Below, piece by piece: positions 49,127 to 57,977 of a stretch of DNA of 64,000 nt (its first letter is position 1; each line of letters opens with the position of its first letter). Below the pieces are notes generated by a model, which did not search any database, was not told the DNA's origin, and was given only the letters and a program-made list of their open reading frames with translations. The position numbers and the translations under genes were made by a program. The DNA is from Saprospiraceae bacterium (GTDB taxonomy: Bacteria; Bacteroidota; Bacteroidia; Chitinophagales; Saprospiraceae): NCBI GenBank assembly GCA_016709995.1, contig JADJLQ010000001.1, forward strand, positions 151,001-215,000. Direction: 5' to 3'.

Positions 49127-50337
49127 ATGAAAGACAATTTTAGTCTAAATAATAAAGCTGCCAACTTCAAACCCGGCTATGTAGAAAAAGCCGTGCTCGT
49201 TGGTGTGGCTGCAGGGGGACAGGGCGATGCACAGCTCACTGAATACCTCGATGAATTGGAATTTCTGGCCTCTACAGCGGGGGCAAAAGTGATCAAAAGA
49301 TTTACCCAAAAACTCCCGCATCCTGATACCAGGACTTTCGTTGGTAAGGGAAAATTGGAAGAGGTCAGAGAATATGCAGAAACCCACGGCGTAGACCTGG
49401 TGATTTTTGACGATGACCTCAGCGGCAAACAAACCAACAATATTGAGGAAGCGCTGAAGGTAAAAGTGGTCGATCGGAGCTCCCTCATCCTGGACATTTT
49501 TGCCAAACGTGCTCAGACTGCCCAGGCCAGGACACAGGTAGAGCTCGCCCAGTTGCAGTACCTTTTGCCCAGGCTTAGAGGTTTATGGACCCACTTAGAG
49601 CGCCAACGAGGGGGTATCGGTATGCGTGGACCAGGTGAGCAAGAAGTTGAAACCGATAGGCGGATTGTCAAAGAAAAAATTCAATTGCTCAAAGAGCGAT
49701 TAAAAAAGATAGATCAGCAGGCCATGACACAGCGCCACAATAGGGGAGAGCTCATCAGGGTAGCTTTAGTCGGATACACCAATGTGGGTAAGTCGACCAT
49801 CATGAACTTGCTCAGCAAATCAGATATATTGGCGGAAAACAAACTTTTTGCTACCCTGGATACGACGGTGAGAAAAGTGTTTTTTGGAGATATCCCTTTT
49901 TTATTATCCGACACAGTGGGTTTTATTAGAAAATTGCCCCATCACCTGGTAGAAAGTTTTAAGTCTACCCTCGACGAAGTCCGGGAGTGCGATTTATTGG
50001 TCCATGTCGTCGATATCTCTCATCCTCAATATGAAGACCATATCAACACAGTCAATAAGACACTTCAAGAGATCAAAGCAGACAATCATCCTATCCTGAT
50101 GGTCTTTAATAAAATGGATGCTTACCGCGCCAATGTTTATGATGACCTCTTGGGTGATGAGGAGAAAAAGAACTGGAAGACCAATTGGTAGACATGATTA
50201 AAGCACGGTATAACCTTCCAGCTGTATTTATCTCCGCGACTCAAAAAGAAAATATTTCGGAGCTCAAGACAGTGCTTACCAGGTTGATCAAGGAACTCTA
50301 TGTTGTACGATATCCGTATATGGTAAAATCGTGGTAA
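49127..50337 (+). CDS. hflX: GTPase HflX (C-terminus frameshifted)
   Basis: The uninterrupted frame ends at 50191 (354 residues). It has the HflX N-terminal glycine-rich domain (THPDTRTFVGKGKL-like, MRGPGEQEVETDRR), the G1 motif GYTNVGKSTIMN, DTVGFIRKLPHHL and NKMD. At about 50167 one A of a run appears lost. The alternate frame continues ELEDQLVDMIKARYNLPAVF with ISATQKENISEL (the G5 SAT motif) and ends at 50335-50337. HflX binds the 50S ribosome and rescues stalled ribosomes. The aminopeptidase gene starts 1 bp later. Confidence 0.9.
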
Positions 50338-50338
50338 A

Positions 50339-51436
50339 ATGTCAGAACAGGATTTAAAAGCTTACAGCGATCTGTTATTAGATTATTGTTTAAACGTAGG
50401 TCCCGGAGAAAAGCTCTATATCCAATCGACTACGCTGGCCCAGCCTTTGATCAAACATCTTTACGCCGGTGCACTGGAGCGAAAATCCATTGTAGAGTAT
50501 CATTTGAGTTTTGATTCCCAGGAAGTTCTTTTTAATAGACATGCCCACGAAGCTGCAGCAAAATGGGTCAATCCCTTGTATGCTATGGCAATGGAACACT
50601 TCGATACTTATTTGTATATCAGGGCCCCTTTTGAACACGGTGAACATATAACCATGGATCCGGATTTAATGGATATGAGGCGGCAAGCCCTGGCCCCATA
50701 CCAAAAGATCTACAGCACCCGCACAGGTACCAGGTCATTGCGTAGAAATCTCTGCCAGTATCCGACACTCAGTGCAGCCCAGGATGCCGGTATGAGTTTA
50801 GAAGCCTATGAAAAATTTGTGTTTGAAAGTTGTTTTCTGCACACAGTCGATCCGATTGCCCAATGGAACTCTTTGTCTCAGGAACAGGCCAGGGTCGTAG
50901 ATATGCTCAACCAGGCCAAAAGGATCCGTTATCTAAATGCTCGTACGGACATCTCATTTTCAGTCGAAGGCCGCACCTGGATCAATTCTGATGGCTTAAA
51001 CAATATGCCCAGCGGCGAAGTCTATACTTCCCCCATCGAAGACTCAGTCAATGGCCATATCTATTTTGATAATCCACTGATCTATCATTCTCGCCTGATC
51101 CAGGGCATTTACCTCGAAGTAGAGTCAGGAATCATCCGCATGGGCCATGCAGATGTCGGTGATGAGGTATTGCAGGAGATCCTTCAGGTACCCGGTGCCC
51201 GCGTTTTTGGCGAGGCCGCCATAGGCATGAACCCCTTCATCCAGGTACCTACTAAAAATATTTTATTTGACGAGAAAATGGCCGGCACGGTCCATATGGC
51301 CATCGGACAGTCTTACTATCAGTGTGGTGGTAATAACGAAAGTAGCCTGCACCTTGATTTTATAGCCGATATGAAAGAAGGGGAGATCTGGGCTGAGGGG
51401 CTCAAAATATATGAGCATGGCAGGATTGTCGCATGA
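50339..51436 (+). CDS. M29 family aminopeptidase (AmpS/PepS type)
   Basis: 365 residues, full length for M29. Metal ligands fit NNMPSGEVYTSPIEDSVNG, EAAIGMNPF, the tail motif KMAGTVHMAIGQSYYQCGG, and LHLDFIADMK. It is a metallo-aminopeptidase in the cytoplasm. It starts 1 bp after hflX. Its 3' end (about the last 310 bp plus about 45 bp beyond the stop) recurs in degraded form at 53.2, 55.5, 57.7 and 61.6 kb, so this gene appears to be the anchor of the accessory array that follows. Confidence 0.9.
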   Translation: MSEQDLKAYSDLLLDYCLNVGPGEKLYIQSTTLAQPLIKHLYAGALERKSIVEYHLSFDSQEVLFNRHAHEAAAKWVNPLYAMAMEHFDTYLYIRAPFEHGEHITMDPDLMDMRRQALAPYQKIYSTRTGTRSLRRNLCQYPTLSAAQDAGMSLEAYEKFVFESCFLHTVDPIAQWNSLSQEQARVVDMLNQAKRIRYLNARTDISFSVEGRTWINSDGLNNMPSGEVYTSPIEDSVNGHIYFDNPLIYHSRLIQGIYLEVESGIIRMGHADVGDEVLQEILQVPGARVFGEAAIGMNPFIQVPTKNILFDEKMAGTVHMAIGQSYYQCGGNNESSLHLDFIADMKEGEIWAEGLKIYEHGRIVA

Positions 51437-51628
51437 TTTATCTACATATTGGCGACTTCTCGAAATAATTATTTGAAATTGCTCCATGCAATTAGTTCAT
51501 TTACAATGAGTTGGCAAATATTATTGTGCATATTGGCATTTGTCCAATCTTCTGCAATTTTATTTCAATCTTCTGCAACATCGTAGAGATTTTATACGAA
51601 TTTGGTTATCTTGATGAGTCTTAATTTG
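51437..51628. other. spacer between aminopeptidase 3' end and leader copy A
   Basis: About 190 bp. Parts recur, more diverged, between the aminopeptidase-end remnant and leader at 53.25-53.43 kb: both contain an ATTxxTTCATTTxCA... stretch followed by AAATATTATT. No open frame. Confidence 0.5.
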
Positions 51629-51771
51629 TTAATGATATGTTAATTGAAAAAAAAATACTTCCTTCTATTTTCTGCTTTAATTTTATTTCAATTCTTTGAA
51701 TGCGCTGTACATCCTAGGCTTTTACAATGATTTCAGAGAATGCCGGATCCTGAAAAGGCGATAGAGTAGGG
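51629..51771 (+). repeat. leader element, copy A
   Basis: The element begins TTAATGATATGTTAATTG followed by an A-run and a variable stretch of about 45 bp. A conserved core follows with GCTGTACATCCTAGG, TCAGAGAATGCCGGATCC and GAAAAGGCGATAGAGTAGGG. It ends 21 bp before the start of a small lipoprotein gene. It matches copies at 53431-53576 and 57978-58124. GCC...GGC around the GGATCC segment can form a short stem, and copy C keeps pairing with a GTC...GGC variant. It probably acts as a promoter/5' UTR element. Confidence 0.75.
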
Positions 51772-51792
51772 AAAAAATTTAATTTCTTTCAA

Positions 51793-52277
51793 ATGAAAAA
51801 AATATTATTTTTTGTTTTTTAATTATTTCATTTATGAGTTGTCAGCAAGACTCTCTGTTGGATGAAAATCTGATTCTAAAGTCCTTAACAATAGAGTTAA
51901 ATTTTCCCCAATCTCACTTCGGAAGAGCTGAAAAAAGCTTAAATTTAACTGTTCAAAAAAGTACAAAAAGTGGCTTATTAGAAATAGCCAATGATGAAGT
52001 TTTAAGTCTTAATTATGTGTCTTTTAATGGAAAGGCCTCCAATTTTTATATGTTGGCTGAGGATTTTGCAGATTATGAGAAAAATTTGAAATCAAAGGGA
52101 TACGGGTTTCGATATGCTGACCAATATATTGGTTCTGGGTGGATGGAACAGGAACAATCTGATGGTTCAAGTTGTTTTGTTTATGGGGATGCATTTATGG
52201 TTACAACTTCTAATGGGTGGTATGCATATTTCAGGCCAAATCCTACTGTTAATCCCATTTGTGGGTTTTTCGCATGA
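51793..52277 (+). CDS. small lipoprotein of cassette A (single-base shift in signal sequence)
   Basis: From the ATG at 51793 the signal reads MKKILFFVF; then the frame must shift by one at the T-run near 51815 to continue LIISFMSCQQDSLLDENLIL with a lipobox Cys. The mature part of about 140 residues is beta-rich (SLTIELNFPQSHFGRAEKSL) and ends GWYAYFRPNPTVNPICGFFA. I do not recognise the family. It directly follows leader copy A and overlaps the next gene. Confidence 0.6.
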
Positions 52278-52291
52278 TACAAACTTATAAA

Positions 52292-52654
52292 ATGAAAAAA
52301 AACTTCTTATTATTTTTCTACTTATTAGTCCCTTTTAGTAGTTTGATTTGCCAAATTAATCATTCTGAATCAAAGGAAACTAAGGTTTTCTTTGATTCTT
52401 TGTCTATAAATAAATTTGATGGGGAACAATCATCATTCCTTGAAATTTTTAAAATTGATTCAAATTCCAGGACACTGATTAAAATAAATGATACCTTTTA
52501 TGATGAACCAAAGACTGCAGCTGATATGGTTCTGAGCTTAATTAGTCAAGGTCTAAAAGTGAAAAAATTTGAAGTCATTAATGACCTTGATAAAATATCG
52601 GAGAGTTATAAATCCAAGGTGCCTTTCCAACGGTACATTATTTTCAAGTTTTAG
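52292..52654 (+). CDS. small secreted hypothetical protein of cassette A
   Basis: From ATG 52292 (the frame itself opens at 52259), about 120 residues. A signal peptide (FLLFFYLLVPFSSLICQ) is followed by a mixed alpha/beta mature part ending SKVPFQRYIIFKF. There are no recognisable motifs. It follows the lipoprotein by 14 bp and is probably co-transcribed. Confidence 0.55.
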   Translation: MKKNFLLFFYLLVPFSSLICQINHSESKETKVFFDSLSINKFDGEQSSFLEIFKIDSNSRTLIKINDTFYDEPKTAADMVLSLISQGLKVKKFEVINDLDKISESYKSKVPFQRYIIFKF

Positions 52655-52716
52655 AACCTTTTTATTTAAACTTGTATGTTTTAGCTGCCTAAGAGATTGG
52701 TCTAGTCCCCTAGAAA

Positions 52717-52932
52717 ATGAATATAGATCATATTGATATTACTATTAAATCATTAAAAGATCTTGTAATTTGGGCAGCATACATTCAACTCATTTATTAG
52801 TTATTTACAAGCCCAAATATTTTTAAGCAAACTAAGGATCCAAAAGAATCATTTCATATCTTTTTTAATATATTGATATTTTTGAATATTACTATTATCT
52901 TAATTCTGGAAATCCGTAAGTATTTAAGCTGA
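52717..52932 (+). pseudogene. small two-helix membrane protein with in-frame amber codon
   Basis: The frame MNIDHIDITIKSLKDLVIW... has a TAG at 52798-52800 and continues in the same frame with FTSPNIFKQTKDPKESFHIF and a hydrophobic helix to a stop at 52930-52932. The layout (hydrophobic N-terminus, a Pro-Lys-containing loop, second helix) resembles the 62-residue membrane proteins at 54739 and 61973. It occupies the end of cassette A. Confidence 0.5.
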
Positions 52933-52984
52933 GGATCAAGTTTTGGGATTGAGTTATGAATGAAGCAAAATAATAAATGCTACG

Positions 52985-53110
52985 CTGCTTGACTGGTCAG
53001 TTTGCTCCCAAGATTTATGCACATATGCACATGTACCAATCGGTACCAACGGTTTCGCTGCTCTTGATCTCAATTGGATACCGATGAGGTCTATTTCTGT
53101 GCCTAATGTG
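52985..53110 (-). pseudogene. remnant of a DUF4143 ATPase gene
   Basis: On the minus strand the fragment encodes GTEIDLIGIQ and nearby residues. It matches the GTEIDLILNQEPIEIKSS region of the intact ATPase gene at 55643-56800 at the nucleotide level, for example GGTTTCGCTGCT and AGGTCTATTTCTGT. No other part of the gene is present. Confidence 0.6.
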
Positions 53111-53210
53111 GAATCAGATTCCACTTTTGTGCAGCACTTGGTACAAGATTCAAGACTGGATACGAATACAGATAGTAAGATGGGGAGATCCATCTAGTTT
53201 AAGAATTTGT

Positions 53211-53246
53211 TTATGAATATGGCAGGATTGTCGCACAATTATTTTG
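53211..53246 (+). repeat. aminopeptidase 3'-end remnant 1
   Basis: TATGAATATGGCAGGATTG followed by TCGCACAATTATTT matches the last codons of the M29 gene (TATGAGCATGGCAGGATTG, TCGCATGA). About 35 bp; it lies 185 bp before leader copy B. Confidence 0.65.
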
Positions 53247-53430
53247 TGTAAGGTCTGTATTTCAATTATTTTGATCCTTAATATTTGAACTAATTCTTTC
53301 ATTTGCAGGGAGTTATGAAATATTATTCTGCCAATTTGCCAATAAGAAAAATCATGAAATATTATTTCGATCAAGGTATTGAATTTGTGGATTATAGCGG
53401 TATAAGGTGGGTTTTATAAAGTAATATATG

Positions 53431-53576
53431 TTAATAAATTGTTAATTGAAAAAAAAAAATAGATTTATAACTTTCCCTAGCTACTTTTGGTACAATTCTT
53501 TGAATGCGCTGTACATCCTAGGTTTTCACATAAATGTCAGAGAATGCCGGATCCCGAAAAGGCGATAGAGTAGGGG
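53431..53576 (+). repeat. leader element, copy B
   Basis: This copy is the most similar to copy A: TTCTTTGAATGCGCTGTAC, ATCCTAGG, TCAGAGAATGCCGGATCC, then GAAAAGGCGATAGAGTAGGG. It ends 22 bp before the start at 53598. Confidence 0.75.
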
Positions 53577-53597
53577 TGTTTGATTAATTTTATCAAA

Positions 53598-53870
53598 ATG
53601 AATATTTCTATTTTTAGTGTCAAAAAAAGCAATGTCAAAAGATATCTTATGGCATCATTGTTTGTTGTAGCAATTGGAGCCTCTAGTTTTACAGTTGAGA
53701 GTACACCTTGTTACGACAACTTTATTGGGGATATGGTGGAGACTTTAGCTGCGACAGCTGGTGCTGCGTTAGCTGGCCCTTGGGCTTCTTTATTTACGGG
53801 AGCTATAATGGGCGCTGCTGCAGGTTATAAATATTCCAAGTGCATGGAAAATACATATGGAAGTAATTAG
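53598..53870 (+). CDS. small exported protein with Cys-bracketed Gly/Ala-rich hydrophobic domain
   Basis: From ATG 53598, 90 residues. A signal peptide (YLMASLFVVAIGASSF) is followed by TPCYDNFIGDMVETLAATAG, then an Ala/Gly-rich hydrophobic stretch (GPWASLFTGAIMGAAAG), and a second cysteine in YKYSKCMENTYGSN. The CYDN-hydrophobic-YxxC layout recurs in the C-terminal part of the protein at 58941. GxxxG-type small hydrophobic domains resemble pore-forming bacteriocins, but no homology is claimed. Confidence 0.65.
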   Translation: MNISIFSVKKSNVKRYLMASLFVVAIGASSFTVESTPCYDNFIGDMVETLAATAGAALAGPWASLFTGAIMGAAAGYKYSKCMENTYGSN

Positions 53871-53921
53871 AAGTTAAAAAATTAAAATATCCTATTCTAC
53901 AAATCATTAAAGTTTATTGTC

Positions 53922-54347
53922 ATGAAAATATTAAAATTAACAGCTATTTTTATTCATTTCTTTTTGATAGCAGCATGTCTGTCCAACGAAATACGATCAA
54001 CTGATGAAGTAAAATTGTTAATGAGTCAGGATCCAGATGTTGCAGCTTATCAATCTTCCAATGCCATAGTCATATCTTATGTTTTTAAGTATAATAATCA
54101 AAAATTTAAAGAGTTCAACGAAATATCACTCAAATTTAAAGATGGCTCAATTAAACCGGCAAATGAATTAGAGGTTGAAGCAAAAAAGTACACAGAAGCT
54201 ATGGAGTCAGCATCTGTTAAGTTAGGTATACTACTTAAAAGGTATCCGGAAACAGTAAACAATGAGAAAATCAGTAGTTATCTGCATGGGCCTAGAATGA
54301 ATCCCACTCCAAAAGAGGTTCTAGCCATACGGAATACAAACGAATAG
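53922..54347 (+). CDS. small lipoprotein of cassette B
   Basis: 141 residues with a lipobox (FHFFLIAACLSNEI region, Cys after IAA). The mature part is helical and charged (KKYTEAMESASVKLGILLKR). It lies 51 bp after the CYDN-type protein gene. No known domain. Together with the neighbours it forms the secreted set of cassette B. Confidence 0.6.
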   Translation: MKILKLTAIFIHFFLIAACLSNEIRSTDEVKLLMSQDPDVAAYQSSNAIVISYVFKYNNQKFKEFNEISLKFKDGSIKPANELEVEAKKYTEAMESASVKLGILLKRYPETVNNEKISSYLHGPRMNPTPKEVLAIRNTNE

Positions 54348-54382
54348 TACTTAATATTGTAAAACCAAAAAAAAATAATAGC

Positions 54383-54616
54383 ATGAAAAAATGGATATTA
54401 ACTATGTTCAGCATTTTTACGACTGTTATATTATTAAATGCCAGAGTTAGTTGTGAACAACAGTTCAACAACGACATGAATAAAGCCTGGATTGAGTATG
54501 AAAATGATCAAAACCATTGTGGGTCTAGTTCCATGTGTAACCGTGAAGCGGCTTTAAGTTTTAACCTTCACATTGATTTTGCATTAGATATGTATGGAAG
54601 ATGCTACGGCTGTTAG
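54383..54616 (+). CDS. small Cys-rich secreted protein of cassette B
   Basis: 77 residues with a signal (LTMFSIFTTVILLNARVSC). The mature peptide of about 55 residues has CEQQFNNDMNKAWIEYEND, CGSSSMC and a terminal GRCYGC. Five cysteines remain after or at the cleavage site. The spacing is similar in style to the protein at 58656. Function unknown; small secreted disulfide-bonded peptide is likely. Confidence 0.6.
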   Translation: MKKWILTMFSIFTTVILLNARVSCEQQFNNDMNKAWIEYENDQNHCGSSSMCNREAALSFNLHIDFALDMYGRCYGC

Positions 54617-54738
54617 GGTTGTACTATTTCAGTAGTTTGAACGAATACTTCGATCCGCTTAAATATTTACAGCAGGTAGTATTATTTCTGCCAGTTGTGA
54701 CTGTAAATGTGAAACTTAATCCTTAAATTCTTTTTTAG

Positions 54739-54927
54739 ATGAAACTAGATGGCATTATTCTAATAATCATATTTGCATTTACTGTCATATTTACCAAGGA
54801 TATTATCAAAACGCCAAAAAAATACATATCATGGGATATCTTTAAGGGTGATGGACGAAAATTATTTGAAATTGCTTTGATTCTTTGGACGCTATGGTAT
54901 ATTTTCAAATTACTGTTTATTAAATAA
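54739..54927 (+). CDS. 62-residue two-helix membrane protein (paralogue 1)
   Basis: MKLDGIILIIIFAFTVIFTK is the first helix, a loop TPKKYISWDIFKGDGRK follows, then the second helix FEIALILWTLWYIFKLLF. It is nearly identical in protein and closely similar in DNA to the gene at 61973. Position at the end of cassette B and size fit an immunity or partner protein, which is inference. Confidence 0.65.
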   Translation: MKLDGIILIIIFAFTVIFTKDIIKTPKKYISWDIFKGDGRKLFEIALILWTLWYIFKLLFIK

Positions 54928-55187
54928 ATTTAAAATTGTGAATAATTTCGGCAAGATGCTATTTGCATATTGTTAAGGATACGGGCCATTGAAAGATATA
55001 CATTTAAATTGATTCCTTCTTGGAAGAATAAGTAGATATTTGTCTACAAAATTAAAATAAATGAACAAGATTTTTGGATTGATAAAGACCCTTGTGTTTT
55101 TGTAGCTGTGGTTGAGGGTGTGCCTTAGAGGTTTGTGCTGTTCAATAATTAGTTTAATTTATTTAAATAAGGTTAATTTTAAAATGT
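54928..55187. other. intergenic region in cassette B
   Basis: 260 bp, AT-rich. A short frame starting MNKIFGLIKTLVF (about 55061) runs into a stop after 14 codons. Nothing else recognised. Confidence 0.4.
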
Positions 55188-55424
55188 ATGAAAAATATAG
55201 CGGTATTCTATGTTGCGGTTCTGATCCCGATACCTTTGATTATTTATTTATTTTCATTTGATAATTTGTTATTGGCATTTTATGCTTTAGCACTTTATGC
55301 TTTGGCTTATCGACCTGTCATTGATTACTTGAGACTTCTTTCTAAAGGAGTTTCCAAGGAGCCATTTTGGAAATTATATATTCCTTTATTTAGAGTTAAA
55401 TATTTTCGTGAATTATATATGTAA
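55188..55424 (+). CDS. 78-residue membrane protein
   Basis: The protein has a hydrophobic N-terminal half with two close helices (VAVLIPIPLIIYLFSF and LLLAFYALALYALAY) and a basic C-terminal tail with KEPFWKLYIPLFRVKYF. No family recognised. It is another small membrane protein in the array, just before aminopeptidase-end remnant 2. Confidence 0.5.
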   Translation: MKNIAVFYVAVLIPIPLIIYLFSFDNLLLAFYALALYALAYRPVIDYLRLLSKGVSKEPFWKLYIPLFRVKYFRELYM

Positions 55425-55462
55425 GAAATGGCCATTATATGTATATGTCTGGAGGTATTATA

Positions 55463-55630
55463 GGTCGAGAAAATGGCCGCTACGGGTCATATGGCCGTTG
55501 GCCAATCAAATTACCATTGTGGTGGTAAAAGTGAAAGCAGTATCCATCTCGGTTTTATAGTCGATAGAAAAGAAGGGTAGATCTGTGCTGATGGGGTGAG
55601 GTTAATTGAGAGTGGACAGTTTATTTTTTG
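55463..55630 (+). repeat. aminopeptidase 3'-end remnant 2
   Basis: About 165 bp matching the last part of the M29 gene (GAGAAAATGGCC, GGCCAATCAAATTACCATTG, GAAAGCAGTATCCATCTCGG). In the matching frame a TAG replaces a Glu codon after AAAGAAGGG, so it is non-functional. Its wording is closer to the 61.6 kb copy (GTTGGCCAATCA, AGTATCCATCTCG) than to the intact gene. Confidence 0.7.
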
Positions 55631-55642
55631 ATTTTCCTCTAT

Positions 55643-56800
55643 TTATTCCCCAGCCAATTTCTTTACCAAATCAACCCAACCAAGTATTAGTCCATTAGAT
55701 CGTAGTTGAGTTTGTTCACCTCCATAAATTATCTTCCCTTTATCCTTAGCCAGGCCTGTCAGTTTTGTCCAATAATTGATATTTGCAAGCCAGTCACTCG
55801 CTATGGTTTCGCTGCTTTTTATCTCAATCGGTTCCTGGTTGAGGATTAGGTCTATTTCTGTTCCCGATATTTCCCGCCAAAAATGAAGATTTGGCTTTTG
55901 GCCTTTATTCGTGAATGATTTATGATATTCATTCAGGATCATGTTTTCAAATAGGGCCCCTTTCAAAAAATGAAATTTTACATCTGATGGCTTGGTGATA
56001 TTGAGTAGTGCGCAGGCTAGTCCGGTATCATAAAAGTATAGTTTTGGCGATTTGATGATTCTTTTATCATAATTATTCATCCAGGGAGGAAGCAGCCAGG
56101 CTATATATGATGATTGTAAGACACCTATCCACGACTTTACTGTTTTTTGATCCAGGCCAAGTGCATTACCAATATTTAGAAAATTGATTTCCTGACCGAT
56201 CCTGCCTGCACAGACGGCTACAAATCTTTCGAATTGGAATAGATCATTGATGTTTTTAATCATTCTGACATCTCGTTCGATATAGGTCCTGATATAGGAT
56301 GGAAACCAATCATTGGGTGGTATATTATCCGCTATGATTGGAGGGTATCCGCCATACCAGATGCTTTCATCGACAGACTTTAAATCAATCTTATTTTGAT
56401 ATAGTTCTACCTGAGAAAACGGAGATAGTTCTGTAATAGCTATTCTGCCTGCCAGAGTTTGGGTGATTGACTCTTGTAACAATAAATTATTTGACCCGGT
56501 AAGGATATACCTTGCTTTTTGATTAGATTCATCTATCTCTTGTTGAAGCCAGGACATAAGTTCCGGTACCCGCTGTACTTCATCCAGAATTACTCCCTCA
56601 GGGTATGACTTTAGGAATTGAACGGGGTCAGTGGCAGCAAAATTTCGATTGACGGGATTTTCAAGAGATATATATGGTTTGTCCGGAAAGCAGGCTTTTA
56701 CTAAGGTAGTTTTGCCACTTTGTCTTGGGCCAAGTACAGCCAGAGCTTTAAATTGGCTAGCCTGATGCTTTAAATAGGTTTCTAATTGCCTTTTTAACAT
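55643..56800 (-). CDS. AAA_14/DUF4143 family ATPase
   Basis: 385 residues. N-terminal AAA_14 has Walker A LGPRQSGKTTLVKA, Walker B GVILDEVQRVPE and sensor YILTGSNNLLL. The C-terminal DUF4143 region holds a restriction-endonuclease-like pattern (HFWREISGTEIDLIL, EPIEIKSSE). Such proteins are widespread in Bacteroidota, often solitary and mobile, with unknown function. It is intact and points opposite to the cassettes. A fragment of the same gene type lies at 53.0 kb. Confidence 0.85.
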   Translation of the reverse strand: MLKRQLETYLKHQASQFKALAVLGPRQSGKTTLVKACFPDKPYISLENPVNRNFAATDPVQFLKSYPEGVILDEVQRVPELMSWLQQEIDESNQKARYILTGSNNLLLQESITQTLAGRIAITELSPFSQVELYQNKIDLKSVDESIWYGGYPPIIADNIPPNDWFPSYIRTYIERDVRMIKNINDLFQFERFVAVCAGRIGQEINFLNIGNALGLDQKTVKSWIGVLQSSYIAWLLPPWMNNYDKRIIKSPKLYFYDTGLACALLNITKPSDVKFHFLKGALFENMILNEYHKSFTNKGQKPNLHFWREISGTEIDLILNQEPIEIKSSETIASDWLANINYWTKLTGLAKDKGKIIYGGEQTQLRSNGLILGWVDLVKKLAGE

Positions 56801-57357
56801 GGACGATAGGATAATTTATGTATTTATTATTTACAAATATATACTAATCCGGAATTAGATTCCACATTGGTAGGTATTTCTAACAAAAATCTTCAAATCA
56901 CATTAGTTGTAAGTAAATTATTCCAGGACTTTATACACAAAATGGTTAACCATTTAGTGTAACTATCTTATTGATTGTCAATATAATTCGTTGCTACTTT
57001 TGTCAAGTTGGCTTATAGTAAGACCTGGAATAAATCTGCTGACCTGGCAAGGTTTCAAAAAGGTAAACGAAGAGGCCTCGTTCTACCTGGCAAACCCTTC
57101 CTGGCGCAGTAGAAAGGCTTCCAGATTTCGTTCCAACCAAATTACGGGGTTGAATGATAAATTTTCTACTTTATTGGCTGACAATCTTGAGGATCGTTTT
57201 GCATAGACAGAGGCCTTGTCAAAAGCTATTCTAGAAATAATTGATACAACAGAGTTGCAGTAAGTTGGTTTCGAAATAGCTACGGAGTGGCTACTGCAAT
57301 TTCAAATCCGATTTTTATGGTGTGCTAATTGTCGTAAAGTATTAACTTAGTCTGATT
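56801..57357. other. region with degenerate palindromic element; no supported gene
   Basis: Contains at 57041-57090 a sequence (GACCTGGCAAGGTTTCAAAA, AGGTAAACGAAGAGG) that resembles the hairpin element at 57779-57828. An open frame at 56991-57206 follows this repeat and is not convincing as a gene. Confidence 0.45.
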
Positions 57358-57651
57358 ATGAGTCCTGATCAGTCCTTAGATCTTTTGAATTCTATATTAT
57401 TTCCGCTAGTCTTTTACCTTGAATATAAAAAATCTCAAAAAGCGAAGCCCAATTACGTTTTCTCCAGGAGCTTAAAAATCTTTGTTATTTCACTTCTTGT
57501 ATTTACAGCGATTGCTATTGGGCTGCAGATATTTAGAAGTGATCTCAATAGTTTGCATATTTTCGTTACTTGTCTTCGAAGCTTACTTTTGTTATTTTAT
57601 GCCTATTACTTCATGCGAATGGCTTATGATAAGTGGTTGAAGCCCGTGTAA
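57358..57651 (+). CDS. 97-residue membrane protein
   Basis: The N-terminal helix (ILFPLVFYLEY) is followed by a basic loop, then IFVISLLVFTAIAIGLQIF and a third helix SLLLLFYAYYFMRMAYDKW. No family recognised. It lies just before aminopeptidase-end remnant 3, the same relative place as other small membrane proteins in the array. Confidence 0.55.
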   Translation: MSPDQSLDLLNSILFPLVFYLEYKKSQKAKPNYVFSRSLKIFVISLLVFTAIAIGLQIFRSDLNSLHIFVTCLRSLLLLFYAYYFMRMAYDKWLKPV

Positions 57652-57689
57652 ATTTAACTACTGCGAGACCATGACTACACTTGGCTGTT

Positions 57690-57766
57690 GCTAAAAAGAA
57701 GGGGAGATTTGGGCTGATGGGGTGAGGATATATGAGGGTGGCAGGATTGTTTTATAATTATTTTAT
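57690..57766 (+). repeat. aminopeptidase 3'-end remnant 3
   Basis: AAAGAAGGGGAGATTTGGGC and GGTGGCAGGATTG match the last 75 bp of the M29 gene. It lies about 212 bp before leader copy C, similar to the spacing in copies A and B. Confidence 0.65.
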
Positions 57767-57778
57767 AAGAGCACAACT

Positions 57779-57828
57779 AGACCTGGAAGGTTTCAAAACG
57801 GTAACCGAGGTGTAAACCTTCCAGGTCT
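57779..57828. repeat. 15-bp-stem hairpin element
   Basis: AGACCTGGAAGGTTT and AAACCTTCCAGGTCT form a perfect 15-bp stem with a loop of about 20 nt, followed by a short T-run. It could be a terminator or a REP-like palindromic element. A degenerate relative is at 57041-57090. Confidence 0.7.
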
Positions 57829-57977
57829 TTTTACGTAAACTGATTCGTATTCAGTCAGTTGCAATATATTATACCACGTTTTGACGCTGGGACAGAATGG
57901 TAGAATATTATAGCGCATAATGCTAATACTCCTAGAATAAATGGATGTGTAATTGTAGAGGTTAAGAGTATTATATG

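Noticed and set aside
56991..57206. Open frame of 71 codons
   Set aside because: Covers the degenerate palindromic element, with no signal, domain or good start context.
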